Source: Chromatocurvus sp964613795
Lineage (GTDB): Bacteria; Pseudomonadota; Gammaproteobacteria; Pseudomonadales; Halieaceae
Assembly: GCA_964613795.1 (NCBI GenBank)
Contig: CAZTJR010000011.1
Coordinates: 1-64,000, forward strand
Length of the DNA stretch: 64,000 nucleotides
Direction: 5' to 3'
Shown here: one piece after another, positions 53,803 to 63,148 of the stretch
How positions within the stretch are numbered: the first letter of the stretch is position 1
How the letters are laid out: each line of letters begins with the position of its first letter
The notes under the pieces: generated by a model
What the model saw: the letters and a program-made list of their open reading frames with translations, nothing else
What the model was told of the DNA's origin: nothing
Database searches by the model: none
Translations under genes and position numbers: made by a program

Positions 53803-54645
53803 TCAGAGCGTGACGTCAAGCAGGTGAACCACCTGTGGAAAGCGCCAGCCATCCGTCGTCTGGCAGTCTGCCAGCCACTCTGAGGTCGGCGACTGTGACA
53901 GCAGCTCGGAGAGCGAAACGCTGTCGTCGAACACACAGCGCTGCAGGTAGCCTTCCACGGCACCGGTGGCGCCGGGGTGGGCAATGGTGTCGTAGCAGAT
54001 GTCGGTAACAGTTACTCTGGCGCCGCTTGCCCGCAGGCAGGCGGCCAGTTGCTCCGCAGAGACGTAAGGTTCGATATCGCCCTTGCCAAAAGCAGCCAGG
54101 AAGCGCCGATGAAACTCCACGTAATGTCCGGCTGCGGCGCTGTGGGCGATAATCCCCTGGCCGTTGTTGCCGATTGCGGCGCAGAACGTTGCGCAGGCCG
54201 CCTGCAGGTCCTCCTGCGGCACGGCGTAGAGCGCATGGGTTGCCCAGACGATGTCATAACCCTCGGGTTGTGGGGCAAAGTCCTGGAGGGTCACCTCATG
54301 CTCATCAGCGGGAACAAATGGCAGCGGCAGTGCCGCGCGGGCTTCTGCGATGGAGAATGCCGAAGGGTCCAGCAGATCGGTAAGGATCGGAGCCAGGCCT
54401 GGCGTGGCGATGTCGGCATGGCGAACCAGTGCGTTGGGGAATTTCCCGGATCCGCAGGCAACGTCAAGCAGGCGGAGAGACCGTTCGCCTGCGGATGCCT
54501 GCGCCTGTGCAAGCCAGGTCGCCCAGTCGCGTGCCTCGGCCAGATATCGGTAATCGTCCGTTGCAAGCGTGTAGAAGGCCTCCATTCCCCGGCGCCGGGC
54601 CTCTGACCAGTGCGCCGAACTTCGCGCCAGCAATTTGTCGGTCAT
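53803..54645 (-). CDS. class I SAM-dependent methyltransferase
   Basis: ATG 54645 overlaps the PhyH stop (ATGA at 54642-54645) and gives 280 residues. Motif I is 'LLDVACGSGKFPNALVRH' near residue 54. 'YDIVWATHALYAVPQEDLQAAC' and 'GIIAHSAAAGHYVEFHRRF' follow, similar to histamine N-methyltransferase-like enzymes. The two methyltransferases are different subgroups, so they are not a recent duplication. The coupling to the dioxygenase gene indicates a common pathway. Confidence 0.83.
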   Translation of the reverse strand: MTDKLLARSSAHWSEARRRGMEAFYTLATDDYRYLAEARDWATWLAQAQASAGERSLRLLDVACGSGKFPNALVRHADIATPGLAPILTDLLDPSAFSIAEARAALPLPFVPADEHEVTLQDFAPQPEGYDIVWATHALYAVPQEDLQAACATFCAAIGNNGQGIIAHSAAAGHYVEFHRRFLAAFGKGDIEPYVSAEQLAACLRASGARVTVTDICYDTIAHPGATGAVEGYLQRCVFDDSVSLSELLSQSPTSEWLADCQTTDGWRFPQVVHLLDVTL

Positions 54646-55622
54646 CGCGCAATCTCCACGGGCCAGCAAACCGGATTCAGCGGACTTGCCGCGACCTCGC
54701 CCGGGCCGACGCCGGGCATGAACTTCTGCCAGTCACCGGAAACCAGAGTCGGGGAATCGATAATGCGAGCGCCATCCTCGTAATAGGTGTTGGCCAGTAC
54801 AATCCGGCTGCGGTCGGTGCGGTTACGGGCGGCGGTATGGAAACTCAGGTTATGGTGGAAGCTGACATCGCCGATGTCAAAGGGCGTTTCGTCAATGCTA
54901 ACGTTGTTTCGTGCAAAGATACCGGCGACGCTGCGGTCATAGCCGGTGCCGGATTTCTCGAAGCTCACGGCGTCTACCAGGCGATGAACATCCAGCGGGT
55001 AGGCAAAGGCAAGGGGGCCCATCTCCAGCGGTATTGTCTGGGCGGGGACCCAGGCTGTCACCACATTATGCGTGTCAAAGGGGAAGTGGTGATCGTCAAA
55101 ATGCCACGGCGTGCGCCCGCAGCCGGGTTGTTTGGCCAGCACGTTGTCGTGATAGAGACGAACCGCGCCCACGCCGAGAAGTTCCGCGGAGATCTGCGCC
55201 AGCCGCGGAGACAAGACATAGGCCCTGAGCAGGAGGTTGTTCTGCCAGATCATTTCGAGACTGAGAAAGCGGTCCGGGGCATCGGTATCCGGGTTGGCAC
55301 CGAATTCAATCTCTAGCATCCGAACCAGCTCACGGCGCAGCCGCAGCAGCACACCGGGTGAGAACACCTGCTTCAGCTTGATGAAACCGTTGTTGCGGAA
55401 AAAGCTGCGCTGCTCTTCGGTGACGCGGTAGGGTGCGCAAAGTTCCTCGAAAATGGCGGGATCATCGGGGAGTTCCAGCTCCGGTATGGGTGGTGCCGGC
55501 AGGATCCGCGAGTCTTCGCCGGCGTTGTCTGCCAGGCTGACATACCAATCCCACCAGGCCTGGTTATCCTGATCCCACGGCTGACTGATGTCGGTGTTAT
55601 CGCTTGCGGCGCTTTCGGGCAT
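54642..55622 (-). CDS. phytanoyl-CoA dioxygenase (PhyH) family protein
   Basis: This 326-residue Fe(II)/2-oxoglutarate oxygenase has iron ligands His174 and Asp176 in 'TPWHFDDHHF' and a distal His (likely His262) in 'LSFHTAARN', followed by an Arg for 2-oxoglutarate. An N-terminal extension of about 65 acidic residues precedes the fold. PhyH enzymes hydroxylate fatty acyl-CoA or natural products. It is first of a PhyH-methyltransferase-methyltransferase operon, so secondary-metabolite or osmolyte tailoring is possible. Confidence 0.85.
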   Translation of the reverse strand: MPESAASDNTDISQPWDQDNQAWWDWYVSLADNAGEDSRILPAPPIPELELPDDPAIFEELCAPYRVTEEQRSFFRNNGFIKLKQVFSPGVLLRLRRELVRMLEIEFGANPDTDAPDRFLSLEMIWQNNLLLRAYVLSPRLAQISAELLGVGAVRLYHDNVLAKQPGCGRTPWHFDDHHFPFDTHNVVTAWVPAQTIPLEMGPLAFAYPLDVHRLVDAVSFEKSGTGYDRSVAGIFARNNVSIDETPFDIGDVSFHHNLSFHTAARNRTDRSRIVLANTYYEDGARIIDSPTLVSGDWQKFMPGVGPGEVAASPLNPVCWPVEIAR

Positions 55623-55783
55623 AGGGACTCTCGGATCATCTGAAGGAACAGCTTAACGAAACTGGCGCGGCGCGGGAAACGTTCCGTTTTGACGCGGAAT
55701 GCGCACAAGCCGTTCCTGAGTACGGTAAACCCGGGGCTTGCGCCGGATAAGCCACCCGGCGATAACTCTGCGCCGGGTGCCGG

Positions 55784-57319
55784 CTACCGGAAGCTCGCCG
55801 GTATCGCGCTGAAGTCCAGGCTCCACATCAGCGGCACCAGAAAATACACCATTAAAACGACGATGACCGCCGCGATCAGATTCATCAAAATACCGGTGCG
55901 CACCATCTCTAGAATGGTCAGCTTGTTGGTGGCAAAGATGATGGCATTCGGGGGAGTGCCCACCGGCAGCATGAAGGCAAAGTTGGCGGCCATGGCGCAG
56001 GGAATCATCAGCGCATAGGGGTGAACCTTCAACGCCAGTGCGAGTGCCGCCACCACCGGCAGGATCATGGTGGCCGTCGCGGTATTGGAGGTGATTTCTG
56101 TCAGGAACAGAATCAGCAGGGTGGCGCAGCTGATGATGACCATCAAATGCAGGCCCTCAAGCACCGTGAGCTGCGTGCCGATCCATTCGGCCAGGCCGCT
56201 CTCGCGAAAACCGGCGGCGATGGCCAGGCCGCCGCCGAACAGCAGAAGGATACCCCAGGGGATGTTGACCGCATCATTCCAGTCCAGGATGCGGCTGCCA
56301 ATATGGCTTTTCGCGGGTATAGCAAATAGCAGCAAGGCCGCAGTGACGGCAATCATGCCGTCGCGGATTTCCGGCAGCAGGTCGGCCCAGATGAAGCCGC
56401 GGCTAATCCACAGGAAGGCGGCAAAGACGAAAACCGCGGCAACCGCTTTTTCCTCGAAGGAAGTCCGGCCCAGGGCCTCCCGCTCGGCGTGGATCACGCG
56501 GCGGCCGCCGGGCAGTTCCCGGATCCGGGTAGGAAAGGCAACGCGGCCGATATAGAGCCAGGCGATCGACAGCAGCAGTATGACGACAGGGACGCCGACT
56601 GCCATCCAACCTGCGAAGGTGATCTCGACCCCGAACAGTACCCTCGCCTGTGCTGCCAGTATGATGTTGGGTGGCGTGCCTATCAGAGTGCCGACACCAC
56701 CGATGGTGCCGGCATAGCCGACACCGAAGATCAGCGATTTCTCGAAGGTGGGCAGGTCGCGCTCCTCGGGCTTGCCCTTAAGGCCACTGGCTACCTGTGC
56801 GGTGATGGCCAGAGCCATGGGAATCATCATCATCACCGCGGCGGTGTTGGACACCCACATGGAAAGAAAGGCGGTGGCGAGCATGAAGCCGAGCAGAATG
56901 CGCTGCGTGCTGGTACCGACGACATCGATAATGCCCAGTGCAATGCGTTTGTGCAGATGCCACTTCTCCATGGCGGTGGCGATGAAAAAGCCGCCCAGGA
57001 AGAGGAAGATAATGTCATTGCCGTAGGAGGCGGTCACCGTCGCGCTATCCAGCGCGCCGAAGACCGGCAGCAGCACCAGTGGCAGCAGTGACGTGGCCGG
57101 GATGGGAATGGCCTCGGTAATCCACCAGGTGGCAACCCACAGCGTCGTGGCCAGCACGACGCGGCCCGCGTAACCCAGCTCCTCGGGTGCGAAGAACAGC
57201 ATTGTCAGCGCAAACAGGGACGGACCCAGCGCCAGGCCCACCGCCTGGGCTGTGGAGTATGGCCGAGTGTGGGTGACCACTGAATTTTGCCTGATGTCGC
57301 GTTCGCTGCTCGCTGGCAT
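55784..57319 (-). CDS. SLC13/DASS family anion:sodium symporter
   Basis: ATG 57319 gives 511 residues and 11-12 membrane helices. An in-frame ATG at 57397 adds only a basic leader. The two helix-hairpin substrate motifs are 'GGVGTLIGTPPNIILA' and 'MLPVGTPPNAIIFA', with 'WWITEAIPIPATSLLPLVLLP' near the N-terminus. These place it in the DASS group that imports dicarboxylates such as succinate, or sulfate, with sodium. It stands alone. Confidence 0.9.
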   Translation of the reverse strand: MPASSERDIRQNSVVTHTRPYSTAQAVGLALGPSLFALTMLFFAPEELGYAGRVVLATTLWVATWWITEAIPIPATSLLPLVLLPVFGALDSATVTASYGNDIIFLFLGGFFIATAMEKWHLHKRIALGIIDVVGTSTQRILLGFMLATAFLSMWVSNTAAVMMMIPMALAITAQVASGLKGKPEERDLPTFEKSLIFGVGYAGTIGGVGTLIGTPPNIILAAQARVLFGVEITFAGWMAVGVPVVILLLSIAWLYIGRVAFPTRIRELPGGRRVIHAEREALGRTSFEEKAVAAVFVFAAFLWISRGFIWADLLPEIRDGMIAVTAALLLFAIPAKSHIGSRILDWNDAVNIPWGILLLFGGGLAIAAGFRESGLAEWIGTQLTVLEGLHLMVIISCATLLILFLTEITSNTATATMILPVVAALALALKVHPYALMIPCAMAANFAFMLPVGTPPNAIIFATNKLTILEMVRTGILMNLIAAVIVVLMVYFLVPLMWSLDFSAIPASFR

Positions 57320-57574
57320 GGGCCTTGTCGCGTCCTTGCTGTGCTTATGGCGGTGGTCGACCAGCGTTTGCCTGGCGATGAGACGTTTCCCGCACATGCA
57401 TGCCGACCGGTTGGGCAGTGATCATGGACGATACAGGCGACGCTGTCGATCAGGCCAGGGGCTGTGCCCATCCTGTAGTCACGTTGGCGGGTGATGTCAG
57501 CGGACGCGGCGCTGCTGTCTTTGAACTGGCTGAGCGTCAGCCAGGCCTGTGATAAAAACCATGCGCCAAGTGGA
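57320..57574. other. intergenic region between SLC13 transporter and GMC fusion genes
   Basis: This region of 255 bases holds the promoter of the transporter gene and the 3' end of the GMC gene. No repeat, RNA gene or clear terminator was seen. Confidence 0.4.
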
Positions 57575-60500
57575 CTACTTGTCTGTGACACCAGCGGCGG
57601 CAGGGGGCCGCGAGTGCTCGTCAAGGAAAACGAGAAAATCCGGGTAAACGTCCGTTGCCGCAGAGCGGCCAATAAAAAAGTCCATGTGTGCGTAGTCTTC
57701 ATACACCTTGCGACTGTAGTCACCCTGGGTGTTATGGGCCTTGAGCCATTCACAGGTGCGCAGCGATGTTTCCGGCAGGAATATCTCGTTACGTCCCCCG
57801 GCGATGAAATGAATCGGGATGTGGGCCAGCCGTGAAACCTGGGGCAGGTAGGTATTGTCGCCCTCGCTATTGACGCAGTACTGCTTTTCGATAATCACTT
57901 CCAGCTGCCGGAATGGCGTGACGGCAATCGTATCGAACCACTCTTCCAGTGCTATATGCGTTGCGTGGTTGAGCTGCGCATGCCTGTAAGAGGGGCCAAA
58001 AATGGCTGATACCCGACGACAGACGGGGTTGTTGCACTCTTCGCCCGGCGGCAGAGGCACCTGCCAGCAGAGTACGTCGAGCGCCGCGGACTGCTTGTCT
58101 GGACTGCCGCTTTTATCAGCTTTGGCGGGCACGAGCGGGATCGTTTCACGCATATCCGGCAGGCTGTCCGGTATGTGGTTCTCATCGCTGTGCTCCAGCA
58201 GCCCGACGAGGTCGATATCCGCTTTCAGGAAGTTTTCCCAGTTGGTCACCGGATGCAGGGTCAGCTGCGAGCTGATCACAGAGCGCACGCCGGCCATGCC
58301 ATTCAGCAGGGCCATCAGCAGCGACATCGATCCGACGCAGTGTGCAATGGCGTGCACCTCGCTTACCCCGGACCTGTCCTGAATACACTGGATGGCGGCG
58401 GGCCAGTCGTGGTTCGCGATATCGTCGATACTGTATTTGGTGTGGGTATTGCCGGAATCGGGGCTCGCGCGGTAGGCCAGCATCCAGACGTCGAAGCCGC
58501 GATCGGATGCATTGTCGTCAGAGCCTGCGTGGAAGAGATACTCTACGAGGTTGCAATCCACCGTCGGTGTCGCAAACGAGGTGGCGGTGACCGAAAAACC
58601 CGGCGCCAGCACAATCTGTCGGCGCGGTGTCGCCTCGCTGTGCGCGTAGCGATAGAGGGTTATGCCCGCACCGTCAGGCATCGTTAGCGGTATCACCTCT
58701 GGCGCCGGCAGACTCAATGCCCGGCGATCACTCTGACGCGCCGCGTTCTCATCACGGGGGAAATTTTTCAGGTTCGCCAGCAGCCCGCCGTATGCCCCGA
58801 AAACCGTTTGCGCCACAAAAGCGCCGAATCGCGCAACGAAAAGCGTATCCAGCGCACTCTCCAGTTTCGGGTATTTTTTGGCCATGGATGCCAGGAGCTT
58901 CGCCATGGCATGTTCCAGCGGCCGGTTCCCGTGTGTCTGCAGCGGTGTCCTGACAGTCTGGCTCATGGCGATCGCGTCATCGATACCCAATAACATCATG
59001 CCCTGAAGCAGGTGCTTGCCGTGCCTGTCGTCCCCTTCATAAACATCCACGTACAACGTGGTTACATCATTCCACCAATGCGAATTCGCCTTGCGCTGCA
59101 GGTACTTGGTTCCCTCAAAATACAGGGGGCCACGCTCGCTTTTCAGGTGCAGGCGGTACATCATCGTCCAGGTTTCAACCTGGTGTTCGTCTGGATTGAA
59201 CAGCAGGAACTCGCCTGATGTTACCTCCAGTGACGCACTTCCCAGGAGCGCGCAGGACACCTTCCCGGTAATGTCCGCACGGTGGTTCTTGGTGAACGCG
59301 TTCAGGTTCTCCGCGCTGATGGCGAGATGGTAGTGAATCGCATGACCGTCACCTTTGCCTTGCGCATATGCCAGCTGATAATCATTAGAGATTCTTTGCG
59401 CCGGATCTGGCTGGTGCGTGTCGAAATTTGCGGTGGCAAAACCACGCATCGTCTCTGCAAAATACACGCCCGGGCTGAAGAAATCCGGGTAGTCCTTCAC
59501 CAGCACCCGGAGTATGTCCTTCGCCACGTCGGCTGCGTCGTTCTCGAGTGAATCTTTCAGGCGGGCGAGCCGCTTGCCAAGCGCTGTCCAGGCCGGATGT
59601 TTTTTCAGGACGGGGTGGGCCATCGGCTCGTCGAGCGTGGCGTTTTCCATGTTGCGCCCGGTGGACGCGCTCTTGTGATCATCGGCGCGTGTTTCTGGCG
59701 CCAGCGGGCGCGCGGCCTTGAGTGAGTAGTCGATGGTCCAGCCATGTTTGTCAGCCAGACGCTCTACGGCGTACTCGGCAATTGCCGAGATGGTCAGCAG
59801 CGGATTGACGGCGCCTGCAGTAGGCACCACCGCACCATCCATTACATACAGGCCATCGTGGACGCCGCCATCGGCACTGAACACCTCGCACTGCGGACTG
59901 ACTGCGCCGCGATTTGCATCATCACCCATACAGCATCCACCCAGAGGATGTACGGTGATAATCTTGTAGTCCAGTGGCTCAGACCACATGGGGTTCGGGA
60001 TAAACTGCCCCATGATACCCAGGCAGGCATCCTGCAGCGCCGCATTATCATCACGGATACACTTGCTGCGGCCGACGTCGGCCCAACTGGCCCGGATGTT
60101 ACCGTTTTTATCCAGATGCAGCGTGCCCCCGGAATCGTCGTAGCTCATGATCAGGTAGGTCTGGGTTCTCGATACCGTTCCCGAGTAGGCGAGTGAGACC
60201 AGGGATCCCGGGTCGTTGGCAATGGCATTGCCCAGGGAGCTGGCATCTTCAAGCCGCTCGGCGGCCTGCTGCATACCGTAATGCAGGAAATTGGCATACT
60301 GGGCACCGGCAAAGAAGAAGGTGGGCGGCAGTGCCATTGCCAGTGCACCCGGAATAACACCCTCTTCGATAACCCGGCCCTGCTCAAGGCTGACGGAGTC
60401 CCGATTGTCGATAATGCCGGTGATGCAGGGTCCGGGGAAGGCCGCCTTTGGCGCCGTCGCTGCGGCCATGCCAACGCCGTACACGGGCCTGGGTTTTTTT

Positions 60501-61447
60501 TCCTCGTCGCGTGCCCAGTAATTGTTGTAGCCAAAGCCCAGAACATCGCCATTGCCGGAAAGCCGCTTGCCCAGCTGCGACGAGAATTCCAGCACATTCT
60601 CTTTGCGGGAGCGCAGCAGGATCTCGGTGCTGCCAAAGGTGCCTGCAGACAGGATCACGATATTGGCTGTCAACGCTCGGGGTGTAGCGGTATCGCCGGA
60701 TAGATCAGTGACCTGCAGCTGCCACTGTTGATCGGCCAGTTTCTCCAGCCTCTCTACGCGTGCCTCACAGACAATGGTTGCGCCGTGGTTGTGTGCGTCC
60801 GGCAGATAGTTCATTTGCGTGGTGTTCTTGGAACCGTAATTGCAGCCACTGCAGCAGTCGCCACAGTTCGTGCAGGCGCGCTGCTCGACATCAAACGCGT
60901 TGATGCGATCCTCAAACGTCACGTTGATCGGTGGTTTGTAAAAATCGAGGCCCATCGACCGCGCAGACTGCTCGAGCGCCTTGAGCTTGTTAAGGTCATC
61001 CCGCGGGTAAGGATTGGCGCCCAGCATGGCGCGGGCAAGCTCATAGTATTTTTCAAGGAAGTCGCCGCGTCGATATTGCGTTGGCCAGCTATTCTGGTTG
61101 AAGACGTTTTTTTTGAACTCCAGCGCCACGTTTGCGTTTATCAGCGACGTTCCGCCGAGACCACAACCCACCAGTGCATTGAGGTCCTCATTCACCTTGA
61201 TATCGTACAGCCCCTTGGGATTGCCCATGGGCCCCATGGGTGTATTTAGCTGAAACTGGTCTTTCGCGGAGGCAATGCTGTTGGGAAAATCGCCCGGAAG
61301 AATTTCGCAGCCACGCTCCAGAAGACAGACCTGGCGACCCGCACGGGCCAGGCGTGAGCTCGCAACCGCGCCGCCATACCCGGAACCAACGACAAGGATG
61401 TCGTAATGATCTCTGGCTTTGTCGAGGGTAACGGCAATACGCTTCAT
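57575..61447 (-). CDS. GMC oxidoreductase-alpha/beta hydrolase fusion
   Basis: This 1290-residue protein has an FAD-binding GMC part at 1-560 ('ILVVGSGYGGAVASSRLARAG' near 18, 'HPLGGCCMGDDANRG' near 500, as in cholesterol oxidases). A cysteine cluster Cys192-x2-Cys195-x2-Cys198-Cys199-x2-Cys202 could bind a disulfide or iron-sulfur centre. A linker domain (about 620-880) precedes an alpha/beta hydrolase with nucleophile-elbow 'AIAHCVGSMSL', where Cys1037 replaces the usual Ser. Sterol or lipid oxidation followed by hydrolysis is inferred. It overlaps the metallophosphoesterase stop as TAATG. Confidence 0.85.
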   Translation of the reverse strand: MKRIAVTLDKARDHYDILVVGSGYGGAVASSRLARAGRQVCLLERGCEILPGDFPNSIASAKDQFQLNTPMGPMGNPKGLYDIKVNEDLNALVGCGLGGTSLINANVALEFKKNVFNQNSWPTQYRRGDFLEKYYELARAMLGANPYPRDDLNKLKALEQSARSMGLDFYKPPINVTFEDRINAFDVEQRACTNCGDCCSGCNYGSKNTTQMNYLPDAHNHGATIVCEARVERLEKLADQQWQLQVTDLSGDTATPRALTANIVILSAGTFGSTEILLRSRKENVLEFSSQLGKRLSGNGDVLGFGYNNYWARDEEKKPRPVYGVGMAAATAPKAAFPGPCITGIIDNRDSVSLEQGRVIEEGVIPGALAMALPPTFFFAGAQYANFLHYGMQQAAERLEDASSLGNAIANDPGSLVSLAYSGTVSRTQTYLIMSYDDSGGTLHLDKNGNIRASWADVGRSKCIRDDNAALQDACLGIMGQFIPNPMWSEPLDYKIITVHPLGGCCMGDDANRGAVSPQCEVFSADGGVHDGLYVMDGAVVPTAGAVNPLLTISAIAEYAVERLADKHGWTIDYSLKAARPLAPETRADDHKSASTGRNMENATLDEPMAHPVLKKHPAWTALGKRLARLKDSLENDAADVAKDILRVLVKDYPDFFSPGVYFAETMRGFATANFDTHQPDPAQRISNDYQLAYAQGKGDGHAIHYHLAISAENLNAFTKNHRADITGKVSCALLGSASLEVTSGEFLLFNPDEHQVETWTMMYRLHLKSERGPLYFEGTKYLQRKANSHWWNDVTTLYVDVYEGDDRHGKHLLQGMMLLGIDDAIAMSQTVRTPLQTHGNRPLEHAMAKLLASMAKKYPKLESALDTLFVARFGAFVAQTVFGAYGGLLANLKNFPRDENAARQSDRRALSLPAPEVIPLTMPDGAGITLYRYAHSEATPRRQIVLAPGFSVTATSFATPTVDCNLVEYLFHAGSDDNASDRGFDVWMLAYRASPDSGNTHTKYSIDDIANHDWPAAIQCIQDRSGVSEVHAIAHCVGSMSLLMALLNGMAGVRSVISSQLTLHPVTNWENFLKADIDLVGLLEHSDENHIPDSLPDMRETIPLVPAKADKSGSPDKQSAALDVLCWQVPLPPGEECNNPVCRRVSAIFGPSYRHAQLNHATHIALEEWFDTIAVTPFRQLEVIIEKQYCVNSEGDNTYLPQVSRLAHIPIHFIAGGRNEIFLPETSLRTCEWLKAHNTQGDYSRKVYEDYAHMDFFIGRSAATDVYPDFLVFLDEHSRPPAAAGVTDK

Positions 61448-62898
61448 TACACCGCCCTGCCGATTCTGACGCCGGTCTCTGACGTGGGATCAAAGTAACG
61501 ATCAAGCACTCGCGAGGTATTGCGCTGGACGTCATGGTTCACCGCAGCGCTAAAGGTTGCCCAGTCTCCAGCGCTGCGGGCCAGCGCGTCTTCCAGCAGC
61601 CGCAACAGCGGACGTTCTGCGTCATCGAGGCTTCCGGCACCGGCGATATGCGGTGGCGCCACCGCGTCATTGGGCGAGCAGTTGAAAAGCCGCAGGGAAC
61701 CGACATCACAGTCGTCATCGATAAACACGGCGGCGGCGCCCTGAACACTGCTGATCACCGGTTTGTCTATTGCCCATCCACCTGTATTGAACACCCTGAC
61801 CGGCTCCTCGAAGCCGGGCGTGGGCAGCCTGTCTTCAAAGGGCTTGTGCGTGTGCCCGAAAACAAAGCTCAGGTCTTTTGGAACGTCAACCCGCTCCTGT
61901 ATAAACTGCTGTTTTACCGGGCCGGCAAGATACCATTTTAGCTTGCTGATACCATCCGGCGAGAGGACGCTGCCGAAACTCAGTCGCTCCGAGCCTGCAA
62001 ATTTCCCCACGCTGGCATCCAGCATTGCATCAATTATTTTCTCCAGGCTAAGCCCTGGCTCAATAGACTGAACCGTGTTGTCGCTCAAACTCAGGGAGTT
62101 CACCATGAACTTTTTGATAGTTTTCCCGGACGCTCTGATGAATTCGTGACTGGCGCCCGTATCGAGCAGGGTCTCGTACATGTTGAACGCAGTATGGCCA
62201 AAGCCGGACGACCCCAGACTTGACCACAGAAAGTTCACCCAGTAGCCGTTGTCTCGCTCGATTTCACTCATATCCTCTGAAAGCGACAGCCTGCCCTGAA
62301 GCCGCTGTCGCAAGCCACTCATGGCCAGATACATGGACTCCGTATAGTGTCCATGATGCAGCACCACCCCTTTCTGTCCGCTGTCATCAAGCACGGCATA
62401 GTTGGGGTAGGCAATCTGGACGCTGTAGTCCCGGGCCCCCGGCACGGTCTTGAGAATATCCCGCAGCAGATAGGACTCCAGGTGCTGCGGATTGAACAGG
62501 TGGGTGATTTCACGCGGATCCTGTGTCTTGCCTTCAACCACCTGACGCACCATGTAGGTGTTTTTTACCGTTTGCCACAGCTGATGGTCGTGGTTGCCGG
62601 GTACAAACAAAATGTCGTGCGAGAGTTTTCTACCCCCCTTGGACCCTAGCAAGGTTTCTGCAAAGACCCTGAAGCTTGCAACGACGTCAGGCAGGCTGGA
62701 GAACCCGAGATCCAGCACGTCTCCCAACAGGACAAGACGCGTGTTCTTCGTGATCGCCAAATGCTCCAGCATGGCAGAAAAGGCATCAGCAAAGGCCGAC
62801 AATGAACGACTCGCGTGCTGCGTACCGTCAAGCTCAGTCAGGATGCTGTGATCAGCCCCCAGGTGCAGATCAGACAGGCAGATCAGTTTTATTGCCAT
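61447..62898 (-). CDS. metallophosphoesterase, cytoplasmic
   Basis: ATG 62898 gives 483 residues without a signal peptide. Calcineurin-like motifs are 'LICLSDLHLGADH', 'LLGDVLDLGF', 'VPGNHDHQLW', 'LHHGHYTE' and 'FGHTHKPF'. An inserted helical domain (about 185-310) is larger than in UDP-diacylglucosamine hydrolase-type relatives. Its TAA overlaps the ATG of the GMC fusion gene, so the two are translationally coupled and probably act on the same lipid-like material. Confidence 0.85.
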   Translation of the reverse strand: MAIKLICLSDLHLGADHSILTELDGTQHASRSLSAFADAFSAMLEHLAITKNTRLVLLGDVLDLGFSSLPDVVASFRVFAETLLGSKGGRKLSHDILFVPGNHDHQLWQTVKNTYMVRQVVEGKTQDPREITHLFNPQHLESYLLRDILKTVPGARDYSVQIAYPNYAVLDDSGQKGVVLHHGHYTESMYLAMSGLRQRLQGRLSLSEDMSEIERDNGYWVNFLWSSLGSSGFGHTAFNMYETLLDTGASHEFIRASGKTIKKFMVNSLSLSDNTVQSIEPGLSLEKIIDAMLDASVGKFAGSERLSFGSVLSPDGISKLKWYLAGPVKQQFIQERVDVPKDLSFVFGHTHKPFEDRLPTPGFEEPVRVFNTGGWAIDKPVISSVQGAAAVFIDDDCDVGSLRLFNCSPNDAVAPPHIAGAGSLDDAERPLLRLLEDALARSAGDWATFSAAVNHDVQRNTSRVLDRYFDPTSETGVRIGRAV

Positions 62899-63148
62899 CC
62901 TGTGTTTACCTATATTGTTATAGTCAGCGTTCTGTGAACATCGCCGCGAGTTCGGAGAGCCCCTACCGCAACAAACCAACAACGCTGTCACGCGGCAATT
63001 CAGAGCGTTGCCTGACCCGGGTCGCCCATTAAGCTATAGACCACAAAGCTGACGGCGTCGAACAGCATTTCACTCCGGGTGCGCTAAAGGCTGGTTTATT
63101 CATGTAGACTTGGTGAAGGGACAGCCATACACCGCGACTGGCAAGCCG
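62899..63148. promoter_or_regulatory. divergent intergenic region
   Basis: This region of 250 bases separates the metallophosphoesterase-GMC operon from a forward TPR gene and must contain both promoters. No repeat or operator was recognised. Confidence 0.35.
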
